From NCBI RefSeq assembly GCF_013343005.1, contig NZ_CP054491.1:2896501-2960500 (forward strand): 64,000 nt of DNA. Direction: 5' to 3'. Origin of the DNA: Candidatus Reidiella endopervernicosa (GTDB lineage Bacteria > Pseudomonadota > Gammaproteobacteria > GCF-013343005). The notes beneath the pieces are model-generated. The model was not told the origin of the DNA. It did no database searches and worked only from the letters and a program-made list of their open reading frames with translations. Of this stretch, positions 48,673-57,429 are shown piece after piece. Within the stretch, counting starts at the first letter, position 1. Every line of letters begins with the position of its first letter. A program made the translations under genes and the position numbers.

Positions 48673-51600
48673 ACCTGCGCCTTTTCTTGCTGCGCCGCAG
48701 ACGCGACAGCAGCCGCCGCGCCAGATCACCGAAGATCTCGGTCTGGGTCGGATGGGGATGGATCGCGCCACCGACCTGCTCCAGCGTCATCTCACCAGCA
48801 ACCATCATCACCGCCTCACCGATCAGGGTATCGGTATGGTCGGCAAGCAGGTGAACACCGATCACGCGATGGTTCGACTTATCGGCGACGATCTTGATCA
48901 AGCCGTGCTGCTCACCGGTGATCATCGCCTTGGCATCGATATTCATCGGCACCTTCACCTCGGCGGCATCGATACCCTGCGCCTTGGCCTGCGCCAGGGA
49001 GAGACCGACAAAACCGGCCTCGGGACGGGTGAAGATCACCCCGCTATCCTTGCGCTCATCGTAGACCATCTCCTCACCGAGAATAGTGGCGGCTGTAACA
49101 CGCCCCTGCTGACCGGCGGTGTGGGCGAGCATCAGCCCACCGATCACATCACCCACTGCATAGATATTGCTAACACTGGTGCGGCAGTGGGCATCGACCT
49201 TGATCACACCCTCTTCGACCGCCACACCGGCGGCATCGAGCTTGAGCGGTTCGAGTACCGGCCGCTTGCCGGTTGCCATGATCACGTAGTCGCACTCAAA
49301 GCGTTCTGCGATGCCCTCACTATCCTCGTAGGCCAATACCATCTGACCCGGTTCGCCACTGATCGAAACGACCTTGACCGAGGTCTCGATAGTGAGATTG
49401 GGATCGTCGTTGAGCACGGCAGTGAGCTGTTTGGCGATCTCCGGCTCCACCTCGGCGAGAATCCGCTCCTGTCCCTCGAACAGCGTCACCTCGCTGCCAA
49501 AGTCCTGAAAAATCTGCGCCATCTCCATGCCGATTGCACCACCACCAACCACGCCAAGTTTTTTAGGCACGCCAGTGAGCCCCCAGACAGTATCGGAGGT
49601 GAGTAGACCACCTGAGGCTATTCCCTCGGCCGCACCGGGAATCGGTGGTACGAAGGGCGGCGCGCCGGTGGCGATCACCGCACAGCCGAAGCTGACGTGT
49701 TTGCCCTTGGAGCCATCTCCGTTGATCGCACGGGTATGTGGGTTCTCCGAGTTACCCGACTGATCGATAAAGAGACGATGCTCACTCTCGAACCAGGCGA
49801 AGCCCTGAATCACCTCAACCTTCACCCCCTTGTCGGTCTTGAGCGCCATCTGTCCACGCTGCTCAAGCACGCCACGACGGTGCGCCTCGAGTGCATTCCA
49901 ATCTAGCTCAGGGGTGTTGGTGCCGTTCACGCCGAGCAGCGTGTCGTGGGCGCGATCGCGCATCCGATCAGCCGCAGCACGCCACGCCTTGGAGGGGATA
50001 CAGCCGCGCCAGAGGCATTCGCCGCCGGGGAAGGGGGCGTCGTTAACCATCGCCACCTTGAGGCCGTGACCGGCGAGATCGCGGGCGCAATCCTCACCGC
50101 CGGGGCCGCCTCCAATCACCACCACGTCGTAGTCCCACTCACCCTCGGGAATTGCTGGCCCCATCGGCCCGATCCAGCTCTCGGGCTGCTCGATCAGCCC
50201 CTTGAGCGTGTTGAGATAACCGGCCACCTCGGCACCGTTGGCAACACGGTGGTCGGCGGTAATAGTCAGTGGCATCCCCTCGGGACCGGCGGCGGCGATC
50301 GCCAGGATCGCAGCGGTGCCGGGAGTCGGGATGGCATCGAAATAGGCGACACCCATCATGCCCATGTTGGAGACCATGAAGGTCGGATTGGCGTACTCCT
50401 CCGGTGCCAGACGACGCTTGCGCGCACGGTCGACTAGATCCTTCCAGTTCTCATTCAGATCATCGAGTGAGCGTGATTCACATCCGCGCAGCACCGGCAC
50501 CACCAGCCCACCGCCCTCGGCGGTGACGGCCATGCCAATATCGACGTTGTCGCGCTCGACCAGCTTGTCGACCGGTTGATAGGCCCAGTTGATTGAGGGG
50601 TGCTGTTTCATCGCCTCGGCACACGCCTTGGCGATCGCTACCGTGACCGAGACACCCAGCTTCTTCGCTGCCATGATCAGTGCCGCTGGCTGCGCATTGA
50701 GGGTGACGTGGAAGGTCGGCATGGTCAGCGAGGCGGTCATCGATGCGGCGACCGCCTTCTCCATCGCACTCATCGCACGACCGTGACCCGGCACCTGAAT
50801 CTCCGGCTGAGTATGGGCGGGGGTCTGCTCGGCCACCTCGGTAGGACGTTCCACCGGTTGGGCACTGCGCACATCATCGGCGGTGATCTCGCCCTCTGGT
50901 CCGGTGCCGTGCAGGTTGTTCAGATTGACGTTAAGCGAGGCGGCGAGTTTACGTGCATAGGGGGTGGCGTATTTGTTGGCGGGACGGGGTGCGGGGGTAA
51001 CATCATCCCCAACCTCTGCGACAGCCGTTATCGTTTCACTGGTTGGCTCTGCGGCAACCAGTGACACCGACTCTCCAGCCGCCTTTTTGCTCACTACCAC
51101 CTCATCGCTGACCACCTGCCCGGCGCTGTCGACCAGATAGGCAAGCGCCTCACCGACGGCAATGGTTGAATCGATTGCGGCGATCGGTCCCGAGAGGAAA
51201 CCCTCGCGGAATACCTCTACATCCATGATCGCCTTGTCGGTCTCGACGGTGGCGACAATATCGCCACGGGTGATCGCATCACCGAGCGACTTCTCCCAAC
51301 TCACCACCACACCCTCGGTCATGGTATCGGAGAGCTGCGGCATCTTGATGGTGTGGCTGGCACCCTCGGGCTCGTTTGGCGCTACATCTGAAGGGGTTTC
51401 GGCAGCCGGCGCAGGCTCACCACCGCTGTTCACCTCATCGATACGCTCGACCAGATAGGCGATTGCCTCACCAACGACGAAGGTAGAATCGACAGCGGCG
51501 ATAGGACCAGAGAGGTAACCATCCCGAAACACCTCGACATCCATGATCGCCTTGTCGGTCTCGACCGTGGCGACAATGTCTCCGCGCACAATCTTGTCGC

Positions 51601-51685
51601 CGACATTTTTCTCCCAGCTCACCACCACGCCCTCGGTCATGGTGTCGGAGAGTTGGGGCATCTTTATCTGATAGGGCTCAGCCAT
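48671..51685 (-). CDS. Pyruvate dehydrogenase E2–E3 fusion protein
   Basis: 1004 residues. Lipoyl domain 1 (about 4-78; lipoyl Lys in ETDKAIMDVEV), lipoyl domain 2 (about 112-187, same motif), peripheral subunit-binding domain (YATPYARKLAASLNVNL, about 240-276), E2 acyltransferase domain (about 300-500; DHRVANGAE, where the usual Asp of DHRxxDG is Asn), and then a full dihydrolipoyl dehydrogenase (about 510-1004). The E3 part has FAD loop VVVIGGGPGGEDCARDLA, redox disulfide GGECLWRGCIPSK, NAD loop GVVGGGAIGMEMAQIF and His-Glu pair HPHPTQTE. It thus joins acetyl transfer and NADH formation in one chain. Third gene after pdhA and pdhB. Confidence 0.93.
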   Translation of the reverse strand: MAEPYQIKMPQLSDTMTEGVVVSWEKNVGDKIVRGDIVATVETDKAIMDVEVFRDGYLSGPIAAVDSTFVVGEAIAYLVERIDEVNSGGEPAPAAETPSDVAPNEPEGASHTIKMPQLSDTMTEGVVVSWEKSLGDAITRGDIVATVETDKAIMDVEVFREGFLSGPIAAIDSTIAVGEALAYLVDSAGQVVSDEVVVSKKAAGESVSLVAAEPTSETITAVAEVGDDVTPAPRPANKYATPYARKLAASLNVNLNNLHGTGPEGEITADDVRSAQPVERPTEVAEQTPAHTQPEIQVPGHGRAMSAMEKAVAASMTASLTMPTFHVTLNAQPAALIMAAKKLGVSVTVAIAKACAEAMKQHPSINWAYQPVDKLVERDNVDIGMAVTAEGGGLVVPVLRGCESRSLDDLNENWKDLVDRARKRRLAPEEYANPTFMVSNMGMMGVAYFDAIPTPGTAAILAIAAAGPEGMPLTITADHRVANGAEVAGYLNTLKGLIEQPESWIGPMGPAIPEGEWDYDVVVIGGGPGGEDCARDLAGHGLKVAMVNDAPFPGGECLWRGCIPSKAWRAAADRMRDRAHDTLLGVNGTNTPELDWNALEAHRRGVLEQRGQMALKTDKGVKVEVIQGFAWFESEHRLFIDQSGNSENPHTRAINGDGSKGKHVSFGCAVIATGAPPFVPPIPGAAEGIASGGLLTSDTVWGLTGVPKKLGVVGGGAIGMEMAQIFQDFGSEVTLFEGQERILAEVEPEIAKQLTAVLNDDPNLTIETSVKVVSISGEPGQMVLAYEDSEGIAERFECDYVIMATGKRPVLEPLKLDAAGVAVEEGVIKVDAHCRTSVSNIYAVGDVIGGLMLAHTAGQQGRVTAATILGEEMVYDERKDSGVIFTRPEAGFVGLSLAQAKAQGIDAAEVKVPMNIDAKAMITGEQHGLIKIVADKSNHRVIGVHLLADHTDTLIGEAVMMVAGEMTLEQVGGAIHPHPTQTEIFGDLARRLLSRLRRSKKRRR

Positions 51686-51753
51686 TATCTATTCCATTGT
51701 AAAAAGGGGACGGGGCAGCCCAGGCTACGCCGTCCCCGTTAGGTATTTTGTGA

Positions 51754-52731
51754 CTACTTGCCGAACATCTTCAGCACGGCATCGACCACATCTCCGGCAT
51801 TTGGAATCACCGCCTTCTCCAGAGTGTGATTGTAGGGCACCGGCACGTTTTTCGCCGAGACACGTATCGGTGGTGCATCGAGTTCGAAGAAACACTCCTC
51901 GTTGATGATCGCCATCACCTCGGAACCAACACCGACCGGCGCCTCCGCCTCCTCTACGATCACTGCGCGATGGGTCTTGGCCACCGATGCCTTGATCCCC
52001 TCTCGATCCAGCGGTGCCAGACTGTAGAGATCGATCACCTCGACGTCTATACCCTGCCGCGCCAGCACATCGGCCGCCTGCAGACACCAGTGGACCGAGA
52101 CGTTATAGCCAAACAGTGTTACATCTTTGCCCTCGCGTGCAGTCTCGGAACCCTCTAGCGGCATGAAGTACTCCTCATCGGGCACCTCACCCTTCATGTT
52201 GTACATCAGCTCATGTTCATTGATGAAGACCGGGTCGTTACAGCGCACCGCGCTCTTCAGCAGCCCATAGGCCTGACGCGGATTACTCGGCGTGACCACG
52301 CGCAGACCCGCCACTCCCATGAAGACCTTCTCCATCCGTGCCGAGTGCTGCGCACCGAGCTGATGGGCGCAGCCGCCGGGGGAGCGGAACACCACCGGCG
52401 CCTCGAGCTGACCGCCCGACATGTAACGCACCTTGGCGGCGGAGTTGAACATCTGGTCCATTGCCAGCCAGGCGAAGTTGACCGACATGATCTCGATAAT
52501 CGGACGCACGCCGAGGAAAGAGGCACCGATACCGAGACCGGTATAACCGCCCTCGGCAATGGGTGTGTCGATCACCCGCTCCTCGCCATACTTGTCGTAG
52601 AGGCCGGAGGTCGCCTTGTAGGTACCGCCAACCACGCCGATATCCTCGCCCATGCAGATCACCATTGGGTCGCGCGCCATCTCCTCATCGTGGGCACGAC
52701 GAATACCTTCCCAATACATCATCTCAGCCAT
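51754..52731 (-). CDS. pdhB: Pyruvate dehydrogenase E1 beta subunit
   Basis: 325 residues, transketolase-like pyrimidine-binding domain (ICMGEDIGVVGGTYKATSGL, DTPIAEGGYTGLGIGAS) and C-terminal transketolase domain (VEVIDLYSLAPLDREGIKAS, VIVEEA, PPIRVSAKNVPVPY). It forms the heterotetrameric E1 with PdhA. Its ATG overlaps the pdhA stop by one base. A pyruvate rather than branched-chain substrate is inferred from the domain arrangement of the operon and is not certain. Confidence 0.9.
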   Translation of the reverse strand: MAEMMYWEGIRRAHDEEMARDPMVICMGEDIGVVGGTYKATSGLYDKYGEERVIDTPIAEGGYTGLGIGASFLGVRPIIEIMSVNFAWLAMDQMFNSAAKVRYMSGGQLEAPVVFRSPGGCAHQLGAQHSARMEKVFMGVAGLRVVTPSNPRQAYGLLKSAVRCNDPVFINEHELMYNMKGEVPDEEYFMPLEGSETAREGKDVTLFGYNVSVHWCLQAADVLARQGIDVEVIDLYSLAPLDREGIKASVAKTHRAVIVEEAEAPVGVGSEVMAIINEECFFELDAPPIRVSAKNVPVPYNHTLEKAVIPNAGDVVDAVLKMFGK

Positions 52732-53723
52732 CAGCTCGCCCTCCCTGCAACATATGGATCGTTCTCTGCCAGCACATAGCGCTCCGCCTCTGCCGGATCG
52801 GGTTCAGGGGCCGCCTCGCAGTAGGGAATGATCTCCTCTTCGATCTCGTCGATGATCGAGCGGTCGAGTGTCTGGTACTCATCCTCACTAAAATCACCCG
52901 TCTCTATCAGACGATCACGCAGGATGATGATCGGATCGCGTTTGCCCCACTCCTGCTCTTCCTCCTTGCTGCGATAGGCATTGGAGTCGGACATCGAGTG
53001 GCCGCGATAGCGATAGGTAAGCAGCTCGAGCATGTAGGGCCCCTTACCCGAGCGCACATGCTCAACCGCCGCTGTAGCGGCTGCATAGACCACGTCGATA
53101 TCCTGCCCGTCGACCTGATTGGAGGGGATGTCGTAGGCCGCTACCCGCTTGTACTGATCCTGTACCGCCGTGGAGCGGTTGATACGGGTACCGATACCGT
53201 AGAGATTGTTCTCGGTGATATAGAGCACCGGCAGACTCCAGATCTTGGCCATGTTAAGCGCCTCGTGGAAGGTGCCCTGATTATTCGCCGCATCGCCGAG
53301 AAAGCAGATGGCGATGTCATCATCGCCCTTGAGTTTGATCGCCTTGGCCATGCCAGCCGCAAGCGGGAAGGGCCCACCGACCAGCGCGTAACCACCCATA
53401 AAGCGATTGGCTACATCGAAGATATGCATTGAGCCACCGCGTCCTCTCGAACAGCCGCTCTCCTTGCCGTAGAGCTCGGCCATCACCGCCTTCGGATCGG
53501 CGCCGCACTTGATTGCATGGACGTGATCGCGATAGCCGGTGATCACATAATCGCTGCCGGGACGGGCCGCCTCCAGTACACCGTGGCAACACGCCTCCTG
53601 TCCGGGGTAGAGATGCAGGAACCCACCGATCTTGCGTTCCACATAGGCCTCGTAACATCTCTCTTCAAAGCGTCGCGCGAACAACATCTCGCGCAGCAGC
53701 CGTTTTTTGTCTGCGGTGTTCAT
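52731..53723 (-). CDS. pdhA: Pyruvate dehydrogenase E1 alpha subunit
   Basis: 330 residues. TPP-dependent decarboxylase subunit with GRGGSMHIFD, the TPP motif region ICFLGDAANNQGTFHEALNM (family form GDGxxN, here GDAANN), TENNLYGIGT and a phosphorylation-loop-like YRYRGHSMSD. First gene of pdhA–pdhB–E2E3, with the three genes tightly packed. About 115 bases of upstream region separate it from two tandem mobile repeats. Confidence 0.92.
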   Translation of the reverse strand: MNTADKKRLLREMLFARRFEERCYEAYVERKIGGFLHLYPGQEACCHGVLEAARPGSDYVITGYRDHVHAIKCGADPKAVMAELYGKESGCSRGRGGSMHIFDVANRFMGGYALVGGPFPLAAGMAKAIKLKGDDDIAICFLGDAANNQGTFHEALNMAKIWSLPVLYITENNLYGIGTRINRSTAVQDQYKRVAAYDIPSNQVDGQDIDVVYAAATAAVEHVRSGKGPYMLELLTYRYRGHSMSDSNAYRSKEEEQEWGKRDPIIILRDRLIETGDFSEDEYQTLDRSIIDEIEEEIIPYCEAAPEPDPAEAERYVLAENDPYVAGRAS

Positions 53724-53838
53724 ATCGTACCCATCCTAATAACCCACTACTTTACTCTTCTTTTAATATCCTACTGTTTTTATCAAGCTTTATCTATACG
53801 GGATGATTTAGCCGTGATTCTAAAGAGACAGGTCCCCG

Positions 53839-54115
53839 GGGAGTCGCTATTTTGCGAAAGCTTGTTTTGGGCATCAAGCCCAAGCAAGCGGCAAATACTT
53901 AACGCGACCGTTTATGCCTGCGGCGCCCGACCGTCCTGCGTACGTTGCGTAATCACCTCTTCGCGGCTCTACACAACTCCCTCAGTGACTCTACGCCGAC
54001 ATAAAGCCGCTGCTGCATCTTCTTCGTCGTTCGCTCGCGCTCTCAACTACGAATAGGCAGACGGCGTCGACTATCGGGGACTAACCGCCCTCACTTCGCT
54101 CTCCATGGCGGTCAG
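53839..54115 (+). repeat. CG-flanked mobile repeat, copy 4
   Basis: 277 bases, intergenic, first of a tandem pair. Left CG at 53837-53838. The CG at 54116-54117 is shared with copy 5. Confidence 0.92.
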
Positions 54116-54117
54116 CG

Positions 54118-54395
54118 GGGGAGTCGCTATTTTTGCGAAAGTTTGTTTTGGGCATCAAGCCCAAGCAAACAGCAAAACTAACGCGACCGTTTATGCCTTC
54201 GGCGCCCCGACCGTCCTGCGTACGTTGCGTAATCACCTCTTCGCGGCTCTACACAACTCCCTCAGTGACTCTACGCCGACATAAAGCCGCTGCTGCATCT
54301 TCTCCGTCGTTCGCTCGCGCTCTCAACTACGAATAGGCAGACGGCGTCGACTATCGGGGACTAACCGCCCTCACTTCGCTCTCCATGGCGGTCAG
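54118..54395 (+). repeat. CG-flanked mobile repeat, copy 5
   Basis: 278 bases, directly behind copy 4 in the same orientation, with its right CG at 54396-54397. It differs from copy 4 at several scattered positions (for example CAAACAG for CAAGCGG after the hairpin loop), so the pair is not a perfect recent duplication. It ends 39 bases before the M17 aminopeptidase start and may affect that gene's leader. Confidence 0.92.
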
Positions 54396-54436
54396 CGTAT
54401 GATCGGAACCTGACCATCAGGGGCAAGGAACGGAAC

Positions 54437-55948
54437 ATGAAAGCGACGCTACCAAAAAAGCTGAATATCACGATAATTCAACAACTAAGCAGTAGTGACA
54501 CAGCACGCTACGATGCCCAGGAGAGCCTACTAGTGCTGCTGCCGGAACGCAGCCTTGAGGGGCGCTGGCCCTCTCTCCCCTATCGTGATCTGTTCAAACG
54601 ACGTTTCGCCAAACTCGATAGCCCCAAGGCTGGGACCAGGCTATTTGAGTGTTTTCTACCCAATCGCCGCGATACCCACACCCTGCTCGCGATCCCCGCC
54701 GCCGATGCCACCCCGTTCGAGCAGCTGACTCTGGCACGCAAGCTGGTCGCACCACTTCTCACCAATCGTCCCGGTTCAATCGCTATCGATCTCGGTGCCC
54801 TGACACAGAAACTGGTCGAACAGACGGCGGAGGCGCTGGTGGCAGCACTTCTTTCCGCCGCTGCAGAGATGCCCGATTACCGTAAAGAGGCCAAAAGCAG
54901 TCCGCTAAAACGTATTGAGCTGATCGGTCTGAAACAGCGCATCGATCTCAAACCGTGTCAGGCCGAGGCGGAGGGCAACCAGCTCGCCCGCTGGCTCACT
55001 GCCCTGCCGCCCAACAGCCTGACCCCGAAGAGTTATCTCTCCCTGGCACGCACACTCGCTCGTCGCGAGGGTTGGCAGCTGAAGTTTCACAACAGCAAGG
55101 CGCTGGAGAAGATGGGGGCAGACGCCTTCCTCGCCGTCGCCAAGGCGGGGCCAACGGGTGCCGGGATCGTTCAACTCAGCTACCAACCGCCTAAAGCTCG
55201 CAGCAAGGAGAAACAGCGCCTTGGGCTGGTCGGCAAAGGAATCTGCTTCGATAGCGGCGGACTGAATATAAAACCGGCGCGTCATATGTATGGCATGCAC
55301 CACGACATGGCCGGTAGCGCCGTTGCGCTCGGCACCCTGCTCGCACTCAGTCGCCTCAAGGTCGACTACCCGGTCGACTGCTGGCTGGCGCTGGCAGAGA
55401 ATCACATCAACGAGCACGCCTATCGTCAGGGCGATGTGATCACCGCGCTCAACGGCGAGACGATCGAGATTGTTCACACCGATGCCGAGGGGCGCATGGT
55501 ACTGGCCGACACCCTCACCCTGGCAAGCCGTAACAATCCTGCTCTGCTGATCGACTACGCCACCCTGACCGGTAGCTGCAGTTACGCACTCGGTAATCGC
55601 TACAGCGGTGCCTTCTCCAACCGCAACACTCTCAACGAGCAAGCACAGCATGCAGGTGCCATCTCTGGCGAGCGGGTCTGGCCCTTCCCCAACGACAGCG
55701 ATTTTGATGAGGCGCTGGAGAGCGAGATTGCCGATACCAAACAGTGCACGCTGGAAGGCGAAGCGGATCACATCCTCGCCGCCCGCTTCCTGCAACGCTT
55801 TCTCGACGGCGAGTGCGACTGGCTCCACCTCGATCTATCTTCAGCCACCAACAAGGGCGGACTGGCCCACATTCCGACCGAAATCACCGGTTTTGGCGTG
55901 CGATTCACCCTCGAACTGCTCAATCAGGTGAAATTTCCCACTTCGTAG
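54437..55948 (+). CDS. M17 leucyl aminopeptidase family protein
   Basis: 503 residues. C-terminal M17 catalytic domain with the two-metal site intact: LVGKGICFDSGGLNIKP (Lys and Asp ligands), HHDMAGSAVALGTLLAL, and HTDAEGRMVLADTL (family NTDAEGR) with Asp, Glu and Arg. IDYATLTGSC follows. The N-terminal 160 residues are the divergent macro-like domain. A cytoplasmic hexamer releasing N-terminal amino acids is expected. RBS AAGGAA lies upstream of ATG 54437. The sequence is nearer the PepB/YpdE-like branch than classic PepA. Confidence 0.9.
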   Translation: MKATLPKKLNITIIQQLSSSDTARYDAQESLLVLLPERSLEGRWPSLPYRDLFKRRFAKLDSPKAGTRLFECFLPNRRDTHTLLAIPAADATPFEQLTLARKLVAPLLTNRPGSIAIDLGALTQKLVEQTAEALVAALLSAAAEMPDYRKEAKSSPLKRIELIGLKQRIDLKPCQAEAEGNQLARWLTALPPNSLTPKSYLSLARTLARREGWQLKFHNSKALEKMGADAFLAVAKAGPTGAGIVQLSYQPPKARSKEKQRLGLVGKGICFDSGGLNIKPARHMYGMHHDMAGSAVALGTLLALSRLKVDYPVDCWLALAENHINEHAYRQGDVITALNGETIEIVHTDAEGRMVLADTLTLASRNNPALLIDYATLTGSCSYALGNRYSGAFSNRNTLNEQAQHAGAISGERVWPFPNDSDFDEALESEIADTKQCTLEGEADHILAARFLQRFLDGECDWLHLDLSSATNKGGLAHIPTEITGFGVRFTLELLNQVKFPTS

Positions 55949-56080
55949 CCCCCGGAATAGCGCCAATATTTCCACACCAAACTGGCATTCAAATTGCTGT
56001 GATCTTAATAACCGTTAAGTCTCTCCGAGAACTGGCCGATATAAGGGTCAGAGCGGGATTCCAAAAAGGGAGGATCAGCA

Positions 56081-56254
56081 ATGAATAGATACGAGACAAC
56101 AGAGCATCAAGATGAGGTGATCAGCCGCTCAACCGAAGAGCAGCACATCGAACAGCTGCAGAAACAGGGTGAGAACTTCCCCTCGTGGATGGCGGTGGAC
56201 GATGAAGAGCGGCTACGTCATCTGGCCCAGGCGGGTGCTGGAGGCAGTTACTAA
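56081..56254 (+). CDS. Small acidic hypothetical protein
   Basis: 57 residues, ATG at 56081 with a strong GGGAGG eight bases upstream. Sequence is highly charged and Gln/Glu-rich (EEQHIEQLQKQGENFPSW) and ends GGSY, with no membrane segment. No family recognised. The strong RBS and codon use like its neighbours support expression. Confidence 0.6.
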   Translation: MNRYETTEHQDEVISRSTEEQHIEQLQKQGENFPSWMAVDDEERLRHLAQAGAGGSY

Positions 56255-56416
56255 GGAGAGCGACGCTTTCGGGGGTGAGAGAGTGTGAGATGTCCTATTT
56301 GGTGCAAAGACTAAACTATCGCCGCTGACCGACAACGGCGTAAGCATATTCTTACAGACAGCTTCTCAGCTCACGCCTAAATTTCACCGCTAATAATAAA
56401 AAGCGGAGAGACAGGG

Positions 56417-56608
56417 ATGAGCGACCCGACAACCAAGAGAACCTCAGCCGAGATCGAACAGAAACTACGCGATGAGCTGTCCCACCTACGACAGGGTTAT
56501 GCAAAACTCGATCAGGGAAGCTACTCAAAGGATGATATCTGGGCAGGCCAGATCTACCAGAAATTGATCATGCGCCAGACCGAGATCATCAATACGCTCT
56601 ACGGCTAA
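56417..56608 (+). CDS. Small hypothetical protein
   Basis: 63 residues, ATG at 56417 with GGAGAGACAGGG upstream. Helical and charged (AEIEQKLRDELSHLRQGYAKL), ending RQTEIINTLYG. It is soluble, has no recognised domain and ends 14 bases before a strong terminator. It may be a small regulator or partner protein, but nothing in the sequence says which. Confidence 0.6.
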   Translation: MSDPTTKRTSAEIEQKLRDELSHLRQGYAKLDQGSYSKDDIWAGQIYQKLIMRQTEIINTLYG

Positions 56609-56622
56609 CAGCACAAAATCAC

Positions 56623-56649
56623 AAAGAGGCCCGCATTGCGGGCCTCTTT
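56623..56649. terminator. Bidirectional terminator
   Basis: Perfect 12-bp stem AAAGAGGCCCGC / GCGGGCCTCTTT with loop ATT, between the convergent small ORF and the SIMPL gene. Confidence 0.92.
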
Positions 56650-56659
56650 ACGCTCAACG

Positions 56660-57340
56660 TTAACGCTGCAGCTCTATTACCCCGGAGGCGTGCACCGTGA
56701 TTCGGCTGCTGCCCGGCTCCACCGCCACCGGTGCCGCCTCGGCCATCATGGATGAACGTCGCATCGCCATCGGTCGTGGCGCATTCGATTGATTATTCAG
56801 ATTGATCTGCACAATGCGATAACCGCTCGCACCCAACGACTGTTGCACCAGTTCGGCACGCTTACTGAATGCTGCCAGCGCCTCGGTAATGAGCTGATCC
56901 TCATATCCGCGACGCGTCTCATCAAGCAGGGTAAAGTTGATCGACTTCACCACCAGGCTCTGCTGCAGCTCACCCACCAGTGTCGCAAGCAGCGACTCAT
57001 CACGAGACTCCAGCATCAGGCTCTGACTACCACGCCAGGCAACCAGCCGAGACTTTTTGCTCACCGGATAGGTACGGTAGGGGCCGCTCTCAATTGTCAC
57101 ACCGGAAGCCATCTTCGCCCGCTGCAGTGCTGCTGCCATGGTGCGATTGATCTCATCGGCCAGCTCTGCAGGATCGCTACGTTCGATCTCTATCGCGAGC
57201 GTCGCCTGCATCAACTCATTCTCAACCTCCATCGCCCGCTCTACCGAGAGGGTGACCCGGTCGTAGTGATCCTCGTCGTCATTGGCCCACAGTGGCGCGG
57301 CAAGTCCCAGCATCAGCAGTATCAGCAAGCCCTTTTTCAT
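56660..57340 (-). CDS. SIMPL domain (DUF541) exported protein
   Basis: 226 residues with a signal peptide (MKKGLLILLMLGLAAPLWA-ND). The mature part fits SIMPL: LSVERAMEVENELMQATLAIEIE, RAKMASGVTIESGPYRTYPV, and a C-terminal RITVHASGVIELQR. Periplasmic, with related proteins linked to oxidative-stress or macrophage phenotypes; no enzyme activity proven. Single gene, divergent from pyrC. Confidence 0.85.
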   Translation of the reverse strand: MKKGLLILLMLGLAAPLWANDDEDHYDRVTLSVERAMEVENELMQATLAIEIERSDPAELADEINRTMAAALQRAKMASGVTIESGPYRTYPVSKKSRLVAWRGSQSLMLESRDESLLATLVGELQQSLVVKSINFTLLDETRRGYEDQLITEALAAFSKRAELVQQSLGASGYRIVQINLNNQSNAPRPMAMRRSSMMAEAAPVAVEPGSSRITVHASGVIELQR

Positions 57341-57429
57341 AAACCTTCCCCTTTATTATTCCTGTCCACTAAGACGCGAGATGCGTTGATTGGTACTATT
57401 GACCCATTACCCCAGTGTAGAGAAAAACC

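Noticed and set aside
54133-54336. Similar 60-80 residue ORFs inside each mobile repeat (ending RRHKAAAASSPSFARALNYE)
   Set aside because: They share sequence only because the DNA repeat is conserved. Starts differ among copies, small indels shift the frame, there is no RBS, and both strands hold comparable open frames. Not a protein-coding gene.
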